DNA of 64,000 nucleotides, from positions 1 to 64,000 of the forward strand of contig DIQZ01000051.1 of assembly GCA_002424305.1 (NCBI GenBank). Reading direction: 5' to 3'. The notes beneath the pieces were generated by a model. That model was not told the DNA's origin. It ran no database searches and was given only the letters and a program-made list of their open reading frames with translations. A program made the position numbers and the translations under genes. Positions 32,226 through 43,791 of the stretch are shown in pieces. Each line of letters begins with the position of its first letter. The first letter of the stretch is position 1. The stretch is from Firmicutes bacterium UBA5449 (lineage in GTDB: Bacteria > Bacillota > SHA-98 > UBA4971).

Positions 32226-34079
32226 TCAACTGTTGCCTGTTAAGACTTGCTTGACCCGTTCGGCGAGTTTATGGTTTATTCCCGGGACATTCGCGATCTC
32301 CTCGACTTCTGCACTACGTATGCCTCTCACTGACCCAAACGCCTTAAGGAGGGCCTGAAGTCGTTTCTTGCCGATACCGGGGATTTCTTCAAGGGCTGAA
32401 AGAGTAGATCTTTTCGTCCTGAGCTTCCTGTGGTATGAGATGGCAAATCTATGTGCCTCATCACGAATGTGCCGAAGAAGAAGGAGGGCTTTTGAATCCC
32501 TTGGAAGAACAATCGGTTGTTCTTGACCTTCAACGAAGATCAATTCATCTGATTCTGCAAGACTTATAACTGGAATGCCTTGGACGTCTAATTCACAAAG
32601 TGCATTAAGTCCTGCATTGAGCTGACCCTTGCCTCCGTCAATAACAATGAGGTCAGGCAGGTGTCTTTCTTTCTGATCGTGCTCTGGAATCTTCTTGTAC
32701 CGCCTGGAAATTATCTCATGCATCATGGCATAGTCGTCTTGGCCTTCCACTGTTCTAATCTTGAAGCGGCGGTACGAAGACTTCGCAGGACGCCCGCGAT
32801 CGAATACTACCATCCCGCCAACAGCATCAGTGCCCTGGATAGTGGATATATCAAATGCTTCAATTCTTACGGGAAGTGTAGGAAGATCCAAGGCTTGCTG
32901 CAGCTCAAGCAAGGCAGCGTCTTTAAGTACTGCATCCTGTACGGCCTTGGTTTTCGCATCCTCCAGACTGAGTCTTGCGTTGTCAGTTGTCATATCAATA
33001 AGATGCTTCTTATCGCCGCGCTGAGGTACATGAATGCTAACCTTACGACCTTTTTTCTCCCGCAGCCACATGCTGATGGCCTCTTTATCCTCAGGTTCGA
33101 TAGGAAGCAAAACCTCATCCGGAATAAAGGTAGCCTCAGAATAGTATTGCTTTACAAAAGCTGTCAGCATCTCACAGTCAGGCATATCATCAATGTTAGT
33201 TATAAAAAACCGTTCCCGTCCGATGAGTTTTCCGGAACGAATGAAAAACACCTGAGCACATGAGTCAGCCTCATCGCGAAAACAGCCGATTACATCAATG
33301 TCGCTGCGCGACTGCAAGACTATCTTCTGCCGCTCAGTCACACGTTCAATAGCTCTGACAGCATCCCTAATAGACGCAGCCCTCTCGAAATCAAGAGAGT
33401 CTGAGGCTTCTTGCATCTGTGTTTTCATTGCACGTATTACTTGGTCTTGACGCCCTTCCAGAAAGAGCATAATCTGGCTTATCAGCTCCATATAGGCTTC
33501 CTTGGATACCCTTCCCGAGCAGGGAGAAAGGCATTTCCTTATGTGGTAGTTCAAGCATGGCCTGAGCTTCGGCTCCTCGTCCTCAGATATCTTCTTCGAG
33601 CAATTCCGAATAGGGAAAAGACGCCTCAAGAAGCGAAGCGTCTCGCGCATTGCGCCGACATCAGCATATGGTCCGAAGTAACGGCTCCCGTCTTGCTGAA
33701 GCCTTCTGGTCACGATCACCCTGGGAAACTCTTCTTCCAGAGTAATCTTGATAAAGGGGTAGGTCTTGTCATCCCTCAACTGCACGTTGAACCAAGGACG
33801 ATGTTTCTTTATCAAATTATTCTCAAGAATTAGTGCTTCGACCTCTGAATCAGTGACAATATACTCGAAATCCGCGATGCGTTCTACAAGCAATTGAGTC
33901 CGCCTGGGTAACCCCGCAGGCGACTGGAAGTAGGAACGAACCCTGTTTTTCAGAGACGAAGCCTTACCCACATATATGACCTGACCGGCAAAATCCTTCA
34001 TTACGTAGACTCCGGGTCTGTCAGGGAGCTCTTTGACTCTTTCAACCAGTCGGACTCTCAGGTCGGAACTCATCAACAA
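32226..34079 (-). CDS. uvrC: Excinuclease ABC subunit C
   Basis: The 617-residue protein has the GIY-YIG nuclease at the N-terminus ([20 protein letters not shown]), the cysteine cluster ([13 protein letters not shown]), the UVR motif (about 205-240), the RNase-H-like endonuclease domain ([35 protein letters not shown]) and a C-terminal double HhH ([19 protein letters not shown]). It makes both incisions in nucleotide excision repair. It overlaps uvrA by 7 bp and ends the uvrB-uvrA-uvrC order. Confidence 0.97.
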   Translation of the reverse strand: MLMSSDLRVRLVERVKELPDRPGVYVMKDFAGQVIYVGKASSLKNRVRSYFQSPAGLPRRTQLLVERIADFEYIVTDSEVEALILENNLIKKHRPWFNVQLRDDKTYPFIKITLEEEFPRVIVTRRLQQDGSRYFGPYADVGAMRETLRFLRRLFPIRNCSKKISEDEEPKLRPCLNYHIRKCLSPCSGRVSKEAYMELISQIMLFLEGRQDQVIRAMKTQMQEASDSLDFERAASIRDAVRAIERVTERQKIVLQSRSDIDVIGCFRDEADSCAQVFFIRSGKLIGRERFFITNIDDMPDCEMLTAFVKQYYSEATFIPDEVLLPIEPEDKEAISMWLREKKGRKVSIHVPQRGDKKHLIDMTTDNARLSLEDAKTKAVQDAVLKDAALLELQQALDLPTLPVRIEAFDISTIQGTDAVGGMVVFDRGRPAKSSYRRFKIRTVEGQDDYAMMHEIISRRYKKIPEHDQKERHLPDLIVIDGGKGQLNAGLNALCELDVQGIPVISLAESDELIFVEGQEQPIVLPRDSKALLLLRHIRDEAHRFAISYHRKLRTKRSTLSALEEIPGIGKKRLQALLKAFGSVRGIRSAEVEEIANVPGINHKLAERVKQVLTGNS

Positions 34080-36901
34080 AGTACCTTTCTAAGAAATCGG
34101 CCTGTATAGGACGTCTCCACTTCTGCGACTTCTTCAGGAGTTCCGCATGCAACAACTGTTCCGCCTCTTTCGCCACCTTCAGGTCCTAAGTCAATAACAT
34201 AGTCCGCGGTCTTTATCACATCAAGGTTGTGCTCAATAACAAGGACGGTGTCACCCTCTTCCACAAGGCGTCCAAGAACCTCAAGTAACCTATGGATGTC
34301 AGCAAAGTGAAGCCCGGTTGTGGGCTCATCCAGCATGTACAGAGTTCTGCCGTTACTACGACGGCCTAACTCCGTAGCAAGCTTGACTCTCTGGGCTTCC
34401 CCACCTGATAAGGTTGTAGCAGGTTGTCCAAGTTTTATATATCCGAGCCCCACGTCATACAGTGTCTCCAACCTGCGCCTGATACGAGGAATATTCCGGA
34501 AGAATTCAAGAGCCTCATCCACTCTCATGTCCAATACGTCCGCTATTGTCTTTCCCTTGTACTTAATCTCTAAGGTCTCTCTATTGTACCGTTTTCCCCT
34601 GCATACCTCACATGGAACGTAGACGTCAGGAAGGAAGTGCATCTCAATTCTTATGATACCATCGCCACGGCATGCTTCGCACCTGCCACCCTTTACATTA
34701 AAACTGAATCTGCCGGGACGGTACCCGCGAGCCCTGGCCTCTGCAGTCAGAGCAAAGGTCTGCCTGATAATGTCAAACGTTCCAGTGTATGTGGCCGGAT
34801 TGGATCTGGGGGTTCTGCCAATAGGTGATTGATCTACATTGATGACACGATCCAGGTGTTCAAGTCCTAAGAGAGCATCGTGAGCTCCGGACTTAACTGA
34901 TGCCCTGTTCAAGTCGTGTGAGAGCCTCTTGTATAAGATCTCGTTTATCAGCGTGCTCTTCCCTGACCCTGAAACTCCAGTCACACACAAGAAAACTCCC
35001 AGTGGGATCTCTACATCAATCCCTTTAAGGTTATGTTCTCTTGCCCCTTTAATCAGCAAGGATTTTCCGTTTGGAGAGCGACGATTGGGCGGGACAGGTA
35101 TTTTCTCTTTTCCGGAAAGGTAAACCCCGGTCAATGAGTTCTCACAGGAGACTATGTCATCAAGTGTTCCCGAAGCCACTACATGCCCACCTTCAGCGCC
35201 TGCTCCCGGGCCTACGTCAATAATATGATCTGCAGATCTAATAGTCTCTTCATCATGTTCTACCACAATGACAGTGTTCCCCAAGTCACGGAGGTTCTTT
35301 AACGTGCTTATCAAACGCATGTTATCGCGTTGATGAAGCCCGATACTGGGTTCGTCGAGTATATAGAGAACCCCGACAAGACTTGAACCAATCTGGGTGG
35401 CAAGTCGTATACGTTGAGCCTCCCCGCCTGCCAGCGTGCCTGCGGGTCTATCAAGCGTAAGATAATCAAGGCCTACGTTGACTAGGAACCCCAGACGTTC
35501 CCGTATTTCCTTCAGGACTTGTCCGGCAATAAGCAGGTCTCGATCTGTCAGTTCCAGGGTTTCAAAGAAATCGCAAGCATCTTGGCATGACAGTGCCGTG
35601 ATCTCTATTATTGACTTGCCGCCGACGGTTACAGCGAGACTCTCAGGCCTAAGCCTTTTGCCATCACATTCAGGGCAGATTCTGGCTGCTATGAAGGTTT
35701 CAATTTCTCTGCGTATCCCTTGTGAGCGGGCATCTCTGTACCTACGCTCCAAATACGGTAATAGCCCTTCATATCCGGCCTCTCGTGATACCAGATTGCC
35801 GGAAAAATCATGGTACTTAAATCTGAATCTTTCTTTTCCTGCACCATAAAGCAGTATCTTCCGATGTTCCGAAGACAGTCGATTTACCGGGACGGTTTCA
35901 TCAATTCCAAAACGCTTACACACTGCCATGACTCTGTTTGCAAAGAAATCACTGCGTGTCCCTTCCCAGGATCTTTGCCAAGGCACCAACGCGCCTTCCA
36001 CTATGCTTTTGTCTGTGTCCAGGACAAGCACAGGATCAATTTCTTCTTTGGTTCCCAGTCCTGCACATTCAGGACATGCTCCGTACGGGCTGTTGAATGA
36101 GAACATCCTTGGCGTAAGTTCTTCGAAATTGATTCCACATTCAACACAAGCAAATTTCTCACTGAAGACCAGGTCTTCTTTGTCCAGCACACTAATGACA
36201 GTAATCCCGCCACTGCGTTTCATAGCCAGCTCTATTGAGTCAGCCAAACGTTTTTCTATTCCTTCTCGGATTACCAAGCGGTCAACTACTATCTCAATGG
36301 TATGCATCTTGTATCTGTCCAACGAAATACCTTCATCGACTCGGTGCATCTCGCCGTTGACTCGTACCCTGACAAATCCGTCTTTTCTGATATCCTCAAA
36401 GACTTTCTCATGTTCACCTTTCTTCCCACGAATAACAGGGGCTAATACCTGCACCCTTGTGTTTTCACCGAGGGCGATTACCCGATCCACAATTTGCTGT
36501 ACTGTCTGCTGAGTGATAGGTCGCCCGCATTTCGGACAATGAGGCTTGCCTATTCTTGCAAAAAGAACCCTCAAATAATCGTATATCTCCGTTACCGTCC
36601 CCACCGTGGATCTGGGGTTTCTGCTCCCGCTCTTCTGGTCAATGGCTATGGCAGGCGATAAGCCTTCGATGTAGTCTACATCAGGTTTGTCCATTTGGCC
36701 GAGAAACTGCCGCGCATAGGAGGAAAGAGACTCTACATAGCGCCTCTGGCCTTCAGCGTAAATAGTATCAAATGCCAGAGACGATTTTCCCGAGCCACTA
36801 ATCCCGGTGATAACCACAAGTTTATCCCTGGGTATCTTAACACTTATATTTTTCAGGTTGTGCTGTCTGGCACCCCTGACAACTATGAAATCTTTGCTCA
36901 C
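34073..36901 (-). CDS. uvrA: Excinuclease ABC subunit A
   Basis: The protein carries the two ABC ATPase cores of UvrA (Walker [11 protein letters not shown] and [10 protein letters not shown]), signature [12 protein letters not shown] and [12 protein letters not shown], and the zinc modules ([18 protein letters not shown] to [16 protein letters not shown] to CEVCRG). It detects DNA damage and loads UvrB. The open frame extends to 37024 inside uvrB, but the 41 extra residues do not resemble UvrA. GTG at 36901 follows GGAGGAG and gives [18 protein letters not shown], so 942 residues. Confidence 0.97.
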   Translation of the reverse strand: MSKDFIVVRGARQHNLKNISVKIPRDKLVVITGISGSGKSSLAFDTIYAEGQRRYVESLSSYARQFLGQMDKPDVDYIEGLSPAIAIDQKSGSRNPRSTVGTVTEIYDYLRVLFARIGKPHCPKCGRPITQQTVQQIVDRVIALGENTRVQVLAPVIRGKKGEHEKVFEDIRKDGFVRVRVNGEMHRVDEGISLDRYKMHTIEIVVDRLVIREGIEKRLADSIELAMKRSGGITVISVLDKEDLVFSEKFACVECGINFEELTPRMFSFNSPYGACPECAGLGTKEEIDPVLVLDTDKSIVEGALVPWQRSWEGTRSDFFANRVMAVCKRFGIDETVPVNRLSSEHRKILLYGAGKERFRFKYHDFSGNLVSREAGYEGLLPYLERRYRDARSQGIRREIETFIAARICPECDGKRLRPESLAVTVGGKSIIEITALSCQDACDFFETLELTDRDLLIAGQVLKEIRERLGFLVNVGLDYLTLDRPAGTLAGGEAQRIRLATQIGSSLVGVLYILDEPSIGLHQRDNMRLISTLKNLRDLGNTVIVVEHDEETIRSADHIIDVGPGAGAEGGHVVASGTLDDIVSCENSLTGVYLSGKEKIPVPPNRRSPNGKSLLIKGAREHNLKGIDVEIPLGVFLCVTGVSGSGKSTLINEILYKRLSHDLNRASVKSGAHDALLGLEHLDRVINVDQSPIGRTPRSNPATYTGTFDIIRQTFALTAEARARGYRPGRFSFNVKGGRCEACRGDGIIRIEMHFLPDVYVPCEVCRGKRYNRETLEIKYKGKTIADVLDMRVDEALEFFRNIPRIRRRLETLYDVGLGYIKLGQPATTLSGGEAQRVKLATELGRRSNGRTLYMLDEPTTGLHFADIHRLLEVLGRLVEEGDTVLVIEHNLDVIKTADYVIDLGPEGGERGGTVVACGTPEEVAEVETSYTGRFLRKVLC

Positions 36902-36923
36902 AATATCTCCTCCGGAGACCCCA

Positions 36924-38897
36924 CTACTTAACAAACCTTTTGCGGAGGTCTCGTATCTTGTCGCGTAGCTCTGCTGCATGCTCAAACTCAAGGACCTGAG
37001 CTGCCTTATACATCTCATCTTCAAGAGACCTTATGAGTTCAGCAACCTCCTTATGGGACATGGCAGTCTCATCCAGGTCGTAGCTTGGCTTGTCTTCCGC
37101 GACTTTCATAAATTCAGCGATGTCATGAATTGCTTTTTTCACAGACTCCGGTGTTATACCATGTTGTTTATTATGCTCAACCTGAATCTCACGTCGTCGA
37201 GACGTCTCGTCAATAGCCTTTCGCATAGATTCAGTGATGTTATCAGCATACATTATGACCTGACCGTTAACGTTACGTGCAGCTCGACCAATAGTCTGAA
37301 TCAGCGAAGTCTCAGAGCGCAGAAAACCTTCTTTGTCCGCATCCAAAATTGCAACAAGAGAAACCTCAGGAAGATCCAGGCCTTCCCTGAGAAGGTTAAT
37401 TCCCACCAGAACATCAAACTCGCCAAGACGTAAGTCTCTTAAGATCTCCACTCGCTCCAAGGTGTGTATTTCCGAATGTAGATATCTGGCCTTCACCCCT
37501 ACTTCCAGTAGATAGTCAGTGAGGTCTTCAGCCATCTTCTTGGTGAGTGTCGTCACCAGGACTCTCTCATTTACATTTACCCGATCTTGGATTTCGGCTA
37601 AGAGGTCATCGATTTGATGCCGCGTGGGACGCACCAGAATTTCCGGATCAACAAGACCTGTGGGTCTGATAATCTGCTCCACCACTTGGTTGCTGACTTC
37701 AAACTCATATCGTCCCGGTGTCGCCGAAGCGAAAATTGCCTGGTTCACGCGTGCCTCAAACTCATCGAACGTCAGCGGCCGATTGTCATAGGCTGAAGGC
37801 AATCTAAACCCGTATTCAACGAGGTTGTGTTTGCGCGACCTGTCCCCTGCATGCATAGCGTGTAACTGGGGGAGAGTCACGTGAGATTCGTCAATGATTA
37901 TGAGGAAATCCTGGGGAAAGTAGTCCAAGAGTGTTGCCGGTGGCTCACCCGGTTGTCTCCTTGTCAAGTGACGCGAGTAATTCTCAATGCCCTGACAATA
38001 TCCCACTTCACGCAGCATCTCCAGATCGTACCTGGTTCTTTGCTCAAGTCGTTGGGCTTCCAGGAGTTTTCCGGATGCCTGCAAAATACCAAGTCTCTCC
38101 TCAAGTTCTTCTTGAATACTGACAATCGCCTGCTTTAGTTTCTCCTCATTGGTTACGAAGTGTGTCGCCGGGAAAATCGTTACGGATTCTCGCTCCGCTA
38201 ATATCTCTCCGGTGATGGGATCCAGCGTCATTATACGGTCAACTTCATCACCGAAAAACTCAATTCGAATTACGTTTTCTTCATAGGCAGGGATTATCTC
38301 AACGACATCACCGCGGACCCGGAACGTCCCTCTGGCAAATCCTATGTCGTTGCGTACGTACTGAATCCTTACCAAGTCTCTTAGAATACCGTCTCTGTCA
38401 GTCTCCTGCCCGAGCCTTAATGCGACCATCATTTCTTGGTAGTCTTCAGGAGAACCAAGTCCGTAGATACACGACACACTGGCGACTATGAGTACATCTT
38501 GTCGCTCCAGGAGAGCGCTGGTAGCCCTATGCCGCAACCTATCAATCTCATCATTTATGGATGCATCCTTTTCAATGTATGTGTCAGACTGTGGCACATA
38601 AGCTTCAGGCTGGTAGTAATCGTAATAACTGACGAAGTATTCTACGGCGTTATCAGGAAACAACGTACGAAACTCGCTACAAAGTTGAGCTGCCAATGTC
38701 TTATTATGGGCAATGACCAGCGTAGGCTTTTGCACTTCCTGAACTACCAGAGCATCAGTGAAAGTCTTGCCGGTTCCTGTAGCACCAAGCAGAGTCTGAA
38801 ACCTATACCCGGATATTATGCCTTCCCTCAACTTAAGGGCAGCTTCAGCTTGGTCACCCTTAGGTGTTAAGTCTGTTCGCAACTTAAATTCGCTCAA
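36924..38897 (-). CDS. uvrB: Excinuclease ABC subunit B
   Basis: The 657-residue helicase-like protein has Walker [13 protein letters not shown], the beta-hairpin region [17 protein letters not shown], the helicase VI motif QTIGRAARN and the C-terminal UVR domain ([24 protein letters not shown]). It verifies damage and recruits UvrC. It leads the uvrBAC operon with its own promoter at 38938-38966 and a near-consensus LexA box farther upstream. Confidence 0.97.
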   Translation of the reverse strand: MSEFKLRTDLTPKGDQAEAALKLREGIISGYRFQTLLGATGTGKTFTDALVVQEVQKPTLVIAHNKTLAAQLCSEFRTLFPDNAVEYFVSYYDYYQPEAYVPQSDTYIEKDASINDEIDRLRHRATSALLERQDVLIVASVSCIYGLGSPEDYQEMMVALRLGQETDRDGILRDLVRIQYVRNDIGFARGTFRVRGDVVEIIPAYEENVIRIEFFGDEVDRIMTLDPITGEILAERESVTIFPATHFVTNEEKLKQAIVSIQEELEERLGILQASGKLLEAQRLEQRTRYDLEMLREVGYCQGIENYSRHLTRRQPGEPPATLLDYFPQDFLIIIDESHVTLPQLHAMHAGDRSRKHNLVEYGFRLPSAYDNRPLTFDEFEARVNQAIFASATPGRYEFEVSNQVVEQIIRPTGLVDPEILVRPTRHQIDDLLAEIQDRVNVNERVLVTTLTKKMAEDLTDYLLEVGVKARYLHSEIHTLERVEILRDLRLGEFDVLVGINLLREGLDLPEVSLVAILDADKEGFLRSETSLIQTIGRAARNVNGQVIMYADNITESMRKAIDETSRRREIQVEHNKQHGITPESVKKAIHDIAEFMKVAEDKPSYDLDETAMSHKEVAELIRSLEDEMYKAAQVLEFEHAAELRDKIRDLRKRFVK

Positions 38898-38937
38898 CAG
38901 TTGAGCCTCCTATTTGATGTCTTAAAGCCTATTGATC

Positions 38938-38966
38938 ATTCTAGAACACCCTTAGCAATACTGCAA
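38938..38966 (-). promoter_or_regulatory. Sigma70-type promoter of uvrBAC
   Basis: TTGCAG (38966-38961) and TAGAAT (38943-38938) are separated by 17 bp on the minus strand, about 40 bp before the uvrB ATG. Confidence 0.65.
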
Positions 38967-39018
38967 TATGCCATGACCAAGGCCAAATTGGCGGGTTTTT
39001 GCAGGAACCGCTTGCCTA

Positions 39019-39032
39019 CGAACATACATTCG
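39019..39032. promoter_or_regulatory. Possible LexA (SOS) box upstream of uvrB
   Basis: CGAACATACATTCG matches the Gram-positive LexA consensus CGAACRNRYGTTYG at all positions except one (A for the first G of GTTYG). It lies about 55 bp upstream of the -35 and so would not overlap the core promoter, which weakens the case. The rest of the 245-bp gap (38898-39142) holds no supported gene. Confidence 0.45.
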
Positions 39033-39142
39033 GCGCAGGTGAAGTATCTCCTTCCTGCTCGCAGGGAAATAATGAAATTATGTCTGTGAATAATGTATGG
39101 TCATGATTATTTGAGGTTTGCAGGCGGGTAATTTCCAAATCG

Positions 39143-40405
39143 TCACGATCGAATCTTCCTGATCCATCTAACCAGTGGTCCTTCCAGAGACGCCATAGGC
39201 ACCTTTGCATGTGCATCATCATCAGGCGAAGGCGAAGGAATGAGTCCAATCCTCTCTACTGTGCCGGAGATGGACCGCGAGAAACGCTCTTTGGTACCGT
39301 CAGTGCGGAATCGTTCAGCCTCAATGTAATACCAAGGAACATACGCCCCAAAAGCCGTCCTGAGCTCTTCAGGACTCCTTATCTGCCTGCCGTTTATGGA
39401 AATAATTAAGTCCCTGCTCTTGAAGCCGACATTAGCAGCAGGCGAATCAGGTACAACATCAAGCACAACTAAACCTCTGGGATTCGTTGAGAAAAGCGGT
39501 GGTCCCACAATCTCTCCGCGTCTTCCTGATGCTATGACCAGTTCATGCCCTACAGGAGCAAAGATTGCAGCTATCCATTGAATGGGCGGAAACGGAATGG
39601 AGGCTAACGCCAATCCCAAAAGCACCAGACTAAATACTAAGAGATCCCGCGCTGTACGGGCACTCCTCTCTTCGGGACTTCTCGCAATAGCAAAATCCCC
39701 ATAACCAAGAGCTGCCGGGATCAAGAACATGGCAAATAAAAGCTCGTGGCCTTCCGGCGGCACGATTCCGGGTTTTATAAGAGGCCACCAATCCGGCATA
39801 GTTATTAGGCCGCCTGCTACACTGTGCAATTCACTTGCCGGGGGAGTCACCAACAGCATGCTGATGATAGGCATAGGCCAGAACTTCTGTAATACGAACC
39901 CCCCTACTACCTGTCCTTCCTGCGTTTTCATATAAAGGGGAAGCGCCCCTTGACTGCCTGTAAAGCGTATCAGCAATCCTTCAACCAAGTGAAGCACTGC
40001 CACAAGAATCATGATGTCTGTAACCCCTACTTCAGGCCAGCCAAATATCAGGCTGGACAAGGAGACCAATCCCCCGGCGTATGAGAAACACAAGAATCGT
40101 TGATCAATAAGCATAAGAATAACTGCAATCGGAAGGATGAACGAGACTCCTGCCCTGGTTACAGTAACCCCTACGAGTATTAGGATGAGGCTTGCGAAAA
40201 AACCTCCGATAACACCAAGCAGAATAGACGTGAGAACACGAGAAATCAGTGTCTCGCCGGCCTTCCCGTATACGTTAGCCTCAATTCTGGCAGCACGGGA
40301 ATACTGGGCAGCAACAAGCGCTATAATCACCCAAAAGATCGGATGGAGCACTGCTTGTGGAATCAACATTAGGATCGTGACAATTATCTTCCCGAAAGGA
40401 AACAT
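39143..40405 (-). CDS. Polytopic membrane protein with C-terminal PDZ domain
   Basis: About eight hydrophobic segments fill residues 5-320, followed by a PDZ domain (about 325-395: NPRGLVVLDVVPDSPAANVGFKSRDLIISINGRQIRSPEELRTAF). No protease motif (HExxH or Ser/Lys dyad) is visible, so it may be a substrate adaptor or scaffold. It lies 30-45 bp after ctpA, another PDZ protein, suggesting a joint envelope role. The frame opens at ATG 40420; ATG at 40405 has the better GGGAG site. Confidence 0.8.
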   Translation of the reverse strand: MFPFGKIIVTILMLIPQAVLHPIFWVIIALVAAQYSRAARIEANVYGKAGETLISRVLTSILLGVIGGFFASLILILVGVTVTRAGVSFILPIAVILMLIDQRFLCFSYAGGLVSLSSLIFGWPEVGVTDIMILVAVLHLVEGLLIRFTGSQGALPLYMKTQEGQVVGGFVLQKFWPMPIISMLLVTPPASELHSVAGGLITMPDWWPLIKPGIVPPEGHELLFAMFLIPAALGYGDFAIARSPEERSARTARDLLVFSLVLLGLALASIPFPPIQWIAAIFAPVGHELVIASGRRGEIVGPPLFSTNPRGLVVLDVVPDSPAANVGFKSRDLIISINGRQIRSPEELRTAFGAYVPWYYIEAERFRTDGTKERFSRSISGTVERIGLIPSPSPDDDAHAKVPMASLEGPLVRWIRKIRS

Positions 40406-40449
40406 TAAGGCCACTCCCATTTAACGCGCAAACTACTATTCATTATACG

Positions 40450-41703
40450 TCACCCTGCAACTTGGTTTGACTCCTGTTTTTCCAATTGCGCTTTTAGGAT
40501 CTCAATAGCGGCCTGGACCTGCGCATCTGTAAGATCATCTTCAGAGTCCTCAGACATCTCAGAGAGTTCCACTACTATATCAGGCTCTATACCCTTCTTA
40601 TCAATTAAATGCTCACCTGCAGTAAGATACTTATGAGTCGTTACCGAAATAGCAGAACCGTCAGACAGCGGATAGATGGTTTGAACTGACCCTTTACCGA
40701 ATGTCTTGACCCCTACTATAGTGGCGCGCCCCATATCTTTCAGCGCGCCTGCGACAATTTCCGATGAGCTTGCGCTTGCTTCGTTGACCAGCACGACCAT
40801 GGGGACATCTACCTTCGCTCCGGGGCCTGCATGATAAGTAACCCGACGCCCGCCCTTACCCACCATATGCACGACAGGGGTTCCTGCAGGTAGGAACTTA
40901 GTTGCTACTTGAACTGCCAGATCCACGGAGCCTCCCGGGTTCAGCCGAAGATCCAGGATAAGACCTTTCATGTTCTGTTCCAGCAGATTCTGAATCTCTT
41001 CCATCATCTCTTCTGCTGTATGCTCACCAAAGAACGAAGCTAAGTGGACATGTCCTATTCCATCGTCCAGCATTTCGCAGCCAATGCGCGGAATTGCTAT
41101 AGTATCTCTGACGATACTCACGTCAAAATTGCTTGTCGTCTCATTCTCCGCTCTTTCTATTCCCAAGACAACAGTAGTGCCTTTCTTTCCTTTCATCAAA
41201 GAGACAGCATACTCCAAAGCCATGTCTTGCGTGGTTCTGCCGTCGATATGCTTAATCCTGTCCAGAGGCAGCAAACCTGCACGCTCCCCAGGGGTATCTT
41301 TAATGGGAGATACGATAGTCAGTTCCCCGTCAAGGATTCCTACGACTATGCCTATGCCGTCAAAGGAGCCCTTCATATCGTCCATAAAAGTGCGAAACTG
41401 CGACTTGTCCATAAACTTTGAGTAAGGGTCATCCAAGGCCTTAACCATGTCCTCTACGCGTTGCTCCCGGCTATATGCTTCGAGCAACACAGCGTCATCA
41501 ACAGGGTGCAGGTAAAAGTGCTTCAATATGTAGAGCGCCTCCAGAGCAGCTTCAGCACTTTCTGCCTGAGAACTTTCAGACGTATCAGATGTTTCATTTG
41601 CAGCTCCTGCAATAGGACTGTAGACATAGCCTCCCCAAAACAGCACTCCAGCAATTGCCATGAGCGCCACAATCAAGCATACCTGACGAAGGCACTTCCT
41701 CAT
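40450..41703 (-). CDS. ctpA: S41-family carboxyl-terminal processing protease
   Basis: The 417-residue protein has an N-terminal signal-anchor (about 8-32), a PDZ domain (about 100-185: FDGIGIVVGILDGELTIVSPIKDTPGERAGL) and the S41 core with GLILDLRLNPGG, catalytic serine in NEASASSSEIVAGAL and lysine in GVKTFGKGSVQT. CtpA-type proteases process or degrade exported proteins and peptidoglycan hydrolases. It follows the M23 peptidase and ftsEX genes, its likely functional partners. Confidence 0.95.
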   Translation of the reverse strand: MRKCLRQVCLIVALMAIAGVLFWGGYVYSPIAGAANETSDTSESSQAESAEAALEALYILKHFYLHPVDDAVLLEAYSREQRVEDMVKALDDPYSKFMDKSQFRTFMDDMKGSFDGIGIVVGILDGELTIVSPIKDTPGERAGLLPLDRIKHIDGRTTQDMALEYAVSLMKGKKGTTVVLGIERAENETTSNFDVSIVRDTIAIPRIGCEMLDDGIGHVHLASFFGEHTAEEMMEEIQNLLEQNMKGLILDLRLNPGGSVDLAVQVATKFLPAGTPVVHMVGKGGRRVTYHAGPGAKVDVPMVVLVNEASASSSEIVAGALKDMGRATIVGVKTFGKGSVQTIYPLSDGSAISVTTHKYLTAGEHLIDKKGIEPDIVVELSEMSEDSEDDLTDAQVQAAIEILKAQLEKQESNQVAG

Positions 41704-41744
41704 ATCTTTTCACCAGTTTCTATATTATTTCCCAAGTCTTATCT

Positions 41745-42962
41745 CTACTTCAACCATTGCCATGGATTCACCGGAGCACCTTGATCTCGCACTTCAAAAT
41801 GAACGTGAGAACCTGTGGATACTCCTGTGCTTCCGGCCTTTGCTATAGTATCACCTTGGAGCACAGCCTGACCTGTCTTCACAACAAGGGAAGAATTGTG
41901 GCCATAAAGAGTGGAGAGCCCGCCTCCATGGTCAATGATAACAGTATTACCGTATCCAGTTACCCATCCACTATGGATAATGATCCCATCGGCCGCTGCA
42001 CGCACAGGAGTCCCGGTAGGAATCCCTATATCGATACCTGCATGGAGTCTGTACCTCTTAAGAATAGGATGATACCTGTTTCCGAAATCTGAAGATATCC
42101 TTCCCTGCACAGGCATGATAAACTTCCCGGTCCATCTGGGGATACCCTTCCCTTCTCGAATGTCTCGAGTTTGATGGTCCCGTATAACCCTTTCCAGCTC
42201 CCTGCTGGTCTCTTCCAGCTCATCTAAGGCCCTTTCATACCGGGCCCTGTCACCCTGTAATTTGGTAAGTTGTGTCTCTCTTTCTTTCACCTGGAGTCCC
42301 AACTGTTTCTCCTGACCTGTGTACTCAGATTTCATGGAAGCAAGCTTCACACGTTCTTTCTCAAGAGAAACCTTCTTTTGCTCTACCTCTTCTATCTGAT
42401 CAGCAAGTGCTTGGATTTCCAGCTCAATCTCATTTAGGCACTGAGCGTCATTCCTCACAAGCATCCTCAAATAATCATATTTTCCAATAAAATCTGCAAA
42501 ACTCGAAGCTGTGCAAAGTGCCTCCAGGTAATCGCCTGGACCCCACATATACATAGCTCTCAGCCTGTTTCTTAGTAAAGCAAGCCTCTCCTCAAGGCGT
42601 CCCTTGGCGATACCCAATTCCCTCTCAGAAACAGCCAAGTCTTGCTCAGCCTCTCCAATGCGCTTCCCTATGGTCTTGACTTGCTGAGTGAGGGAAATCA
42701 GACGGGTCTTGGTCCTCTCCAGTTTCATCTCAGTTGCATCGAGTTCGCTCAAAACTCCCTTTTCCTGCTTCTTGATTGTGAAAAGCTGTTTCTTGGTCTG
42801 GTCAACTTGGCCGGAAAGCTCCTGAAGTTGATTGCGTTTCGCCGCAACGTCAGATGCCGGCTCTCCAAGGGCGGACGGAGAGACCGCACCATACGCCAAA
42901 CCAACAATAAGAAGAAGGATAAGAGCTTTAGGTTTCCAGGTACTTCCTGATGAATACTCCAC
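41745..42962 (-). CDS. Coiled-coil M23 peptidase (EnvC/PcsB-like), probable FtsEX-controlled murein hydrolase
   Basis: A signal peptide (about 13-35) is followed by a long coiled coil (about 38-255) and a LytM/M23 domain with metal-site pattern RLHAGIDIGIPTGTPVRAAADG, GNTVIIDHGGGLSTLYGH and GSHVHFEVR. The HxxxD, HGG and HVH motifs are present, so the enzyme should be active and not just an activator. It overlaps the 3' end of ftsX by about 35 bp; proteins of this type are driven by FtsEX during division. GTG at 42962 has a GGGGG site; the frame opens at 42968. Confidence 0.92.
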   Translation of the reverse strand: MEYSSGSTWKPKALILLLIVGLAYGAVSPSALGEPASDVAAKRNQLQELSGQVDQTKKQLFTIKKQEKGVLSELDATEMKLERTKTRLISLTQQVKTIGKRIGEAEQDLAVSERELGIAKGRLEERLALLRNRLRAMYMWGPGDYLEALCTASSFADFIGKYDYLRMLVRNDAQCLNEIELEIQALADQIEEVEQKKVSLEKERVKLASMKSEYTGQEKQLGLQVKERETQLTKLQGDRARYERALDELEETSRELERVIRDHQTRDIREGKGIPRWTGKFIMPVQGRISSDFGNRYHPILKRYRLHAGIDIGIPTGTPVRAAADGIIIHSGWVTGYGNTVIIDHGGGLSTLYGHNSSLVVKTGQAVLQGDTIAKAGSTGVSTGSHVHFEVRDQGAPVNPWQWLK

Positions 42963-43791
42963 CCGCAAGAACCCCCATTAAGACACCGAGTAAGATAAGA
43001 GAGACACAAAGTCTTACCACAGGGCCGGTTTCTACGATTAGCGGAATGAAAGGTGCGACTGACCCAAGTCTACCTATACACGCCCGATAGCTGGCATAGA
43101 GGCATAATCCTGAGACAGAAGATCCTATAAAACCTACGATCATCCCTTCAATTAGAAACGGCCACATGATAAACCAGTCAGTTGCACCTACCAACTTCAT
43201 CACTTCAATCTCGCGAGCACGGGAAACCAGTGAGAGCCGTACAGTATTTCCCACAATAAACACAACTGCGCCTACAAGTATGACTGCAAGGACTAGACCA
43301 ATTACAGCAATAAACCGCGTGGCCGCCACAAAGTTCTCAGTAAACCCCTGTCCGTAATTGACACCAATAACATGAGGCAAGCCGGAAATTATGGAAGCAA
43401 TATCTGAAGTGGTGTCGGGATTCAGCACTCGCACATCAAAGGCATCAGGAAGCGGGTTTTCTCCCAGGATATCTACAAGTCCCGCCTTATCCCCAAGCTG
43501 CCTTGTAAGACTGCCCAGACCTTCATCTTTACTGACGTACTTCACTTGGCCGACCCCATCGACACCCTCAATCTTCTGTTTCAAATCTTGTAAGCCTTGT
43601 CGAGTAAGATTGTCTTCGACATAAACCCTTATCTCAATGCCGGATCTAAGCTGATCATTAATATTGCTTAGATTCATCAAAACCAGGCCAAATATGCCCA
43701 GGACAAAAATGGCCACTACCATTGTCCCAAGAGAGATGAGACTTACATTCCGTTTAGCTGATTTCCAGCCCTCAGCCAGGAAGTACCGCAT
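42928..43791 (-). CDS. ftsX: Cell division protein FtsX
   Basis: The protein has a first membrane helix (ISLGTMVVAIFVLGIFGLVLMNL), an extracytoplasmic domain (RSGIEIRVYVEDNLT...), and three C-terminal helices with SLVSRAREIEVMKLVGATDWFI, the FtsX/ABC permease signature. With FtsE it transmits ATP hydrolysis to periplasmic or wall hydrolases. ATG at 43791 (MRYFLAEGW) has a good Shine-Dalgarno; the frame opens at 43827. It overlaps ftsE by 20 bp. Confidence 0.94.
   Translation of the reverse strand: MRYFLAEGWKSAKRNVSLISLGTMVVAIFVLGIFGLVLMNLSNINDQLRSGIEIRVYVEDNLTRQGLQDLKQKIEGVDGVGQVKYVSKDEGLGSLTRQLGDKAGLVDILGENPLPDAFDVRVLNPDTTSDIASIISGLPHVIGVNYGQGFTENFVAATRFIAVIGLVLAVILVGAVVFIVGNTVRLSLVSRAREIEVMKLVGATDWFIMWPFLIEGMIVGFIGSSVSGLCLYASYRACIGRLGSVAPFIPLIVETGPVVRLCVSLILLGVLMGVLAGGVFIRKYLET

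Noticed and set aside
36902..37024. 41-residue extension of UvrA into uvrB
   Set aside because: The UvrA family starts at the GTG 36901 sequence and a GGAGGAG site precedes it.
38901..39089. 62-residue plus-strand frame upstream of uvrB
   Set aside because: It has no Shine-Dalgarno, no family features, and overlaps the uvrB promoter region.
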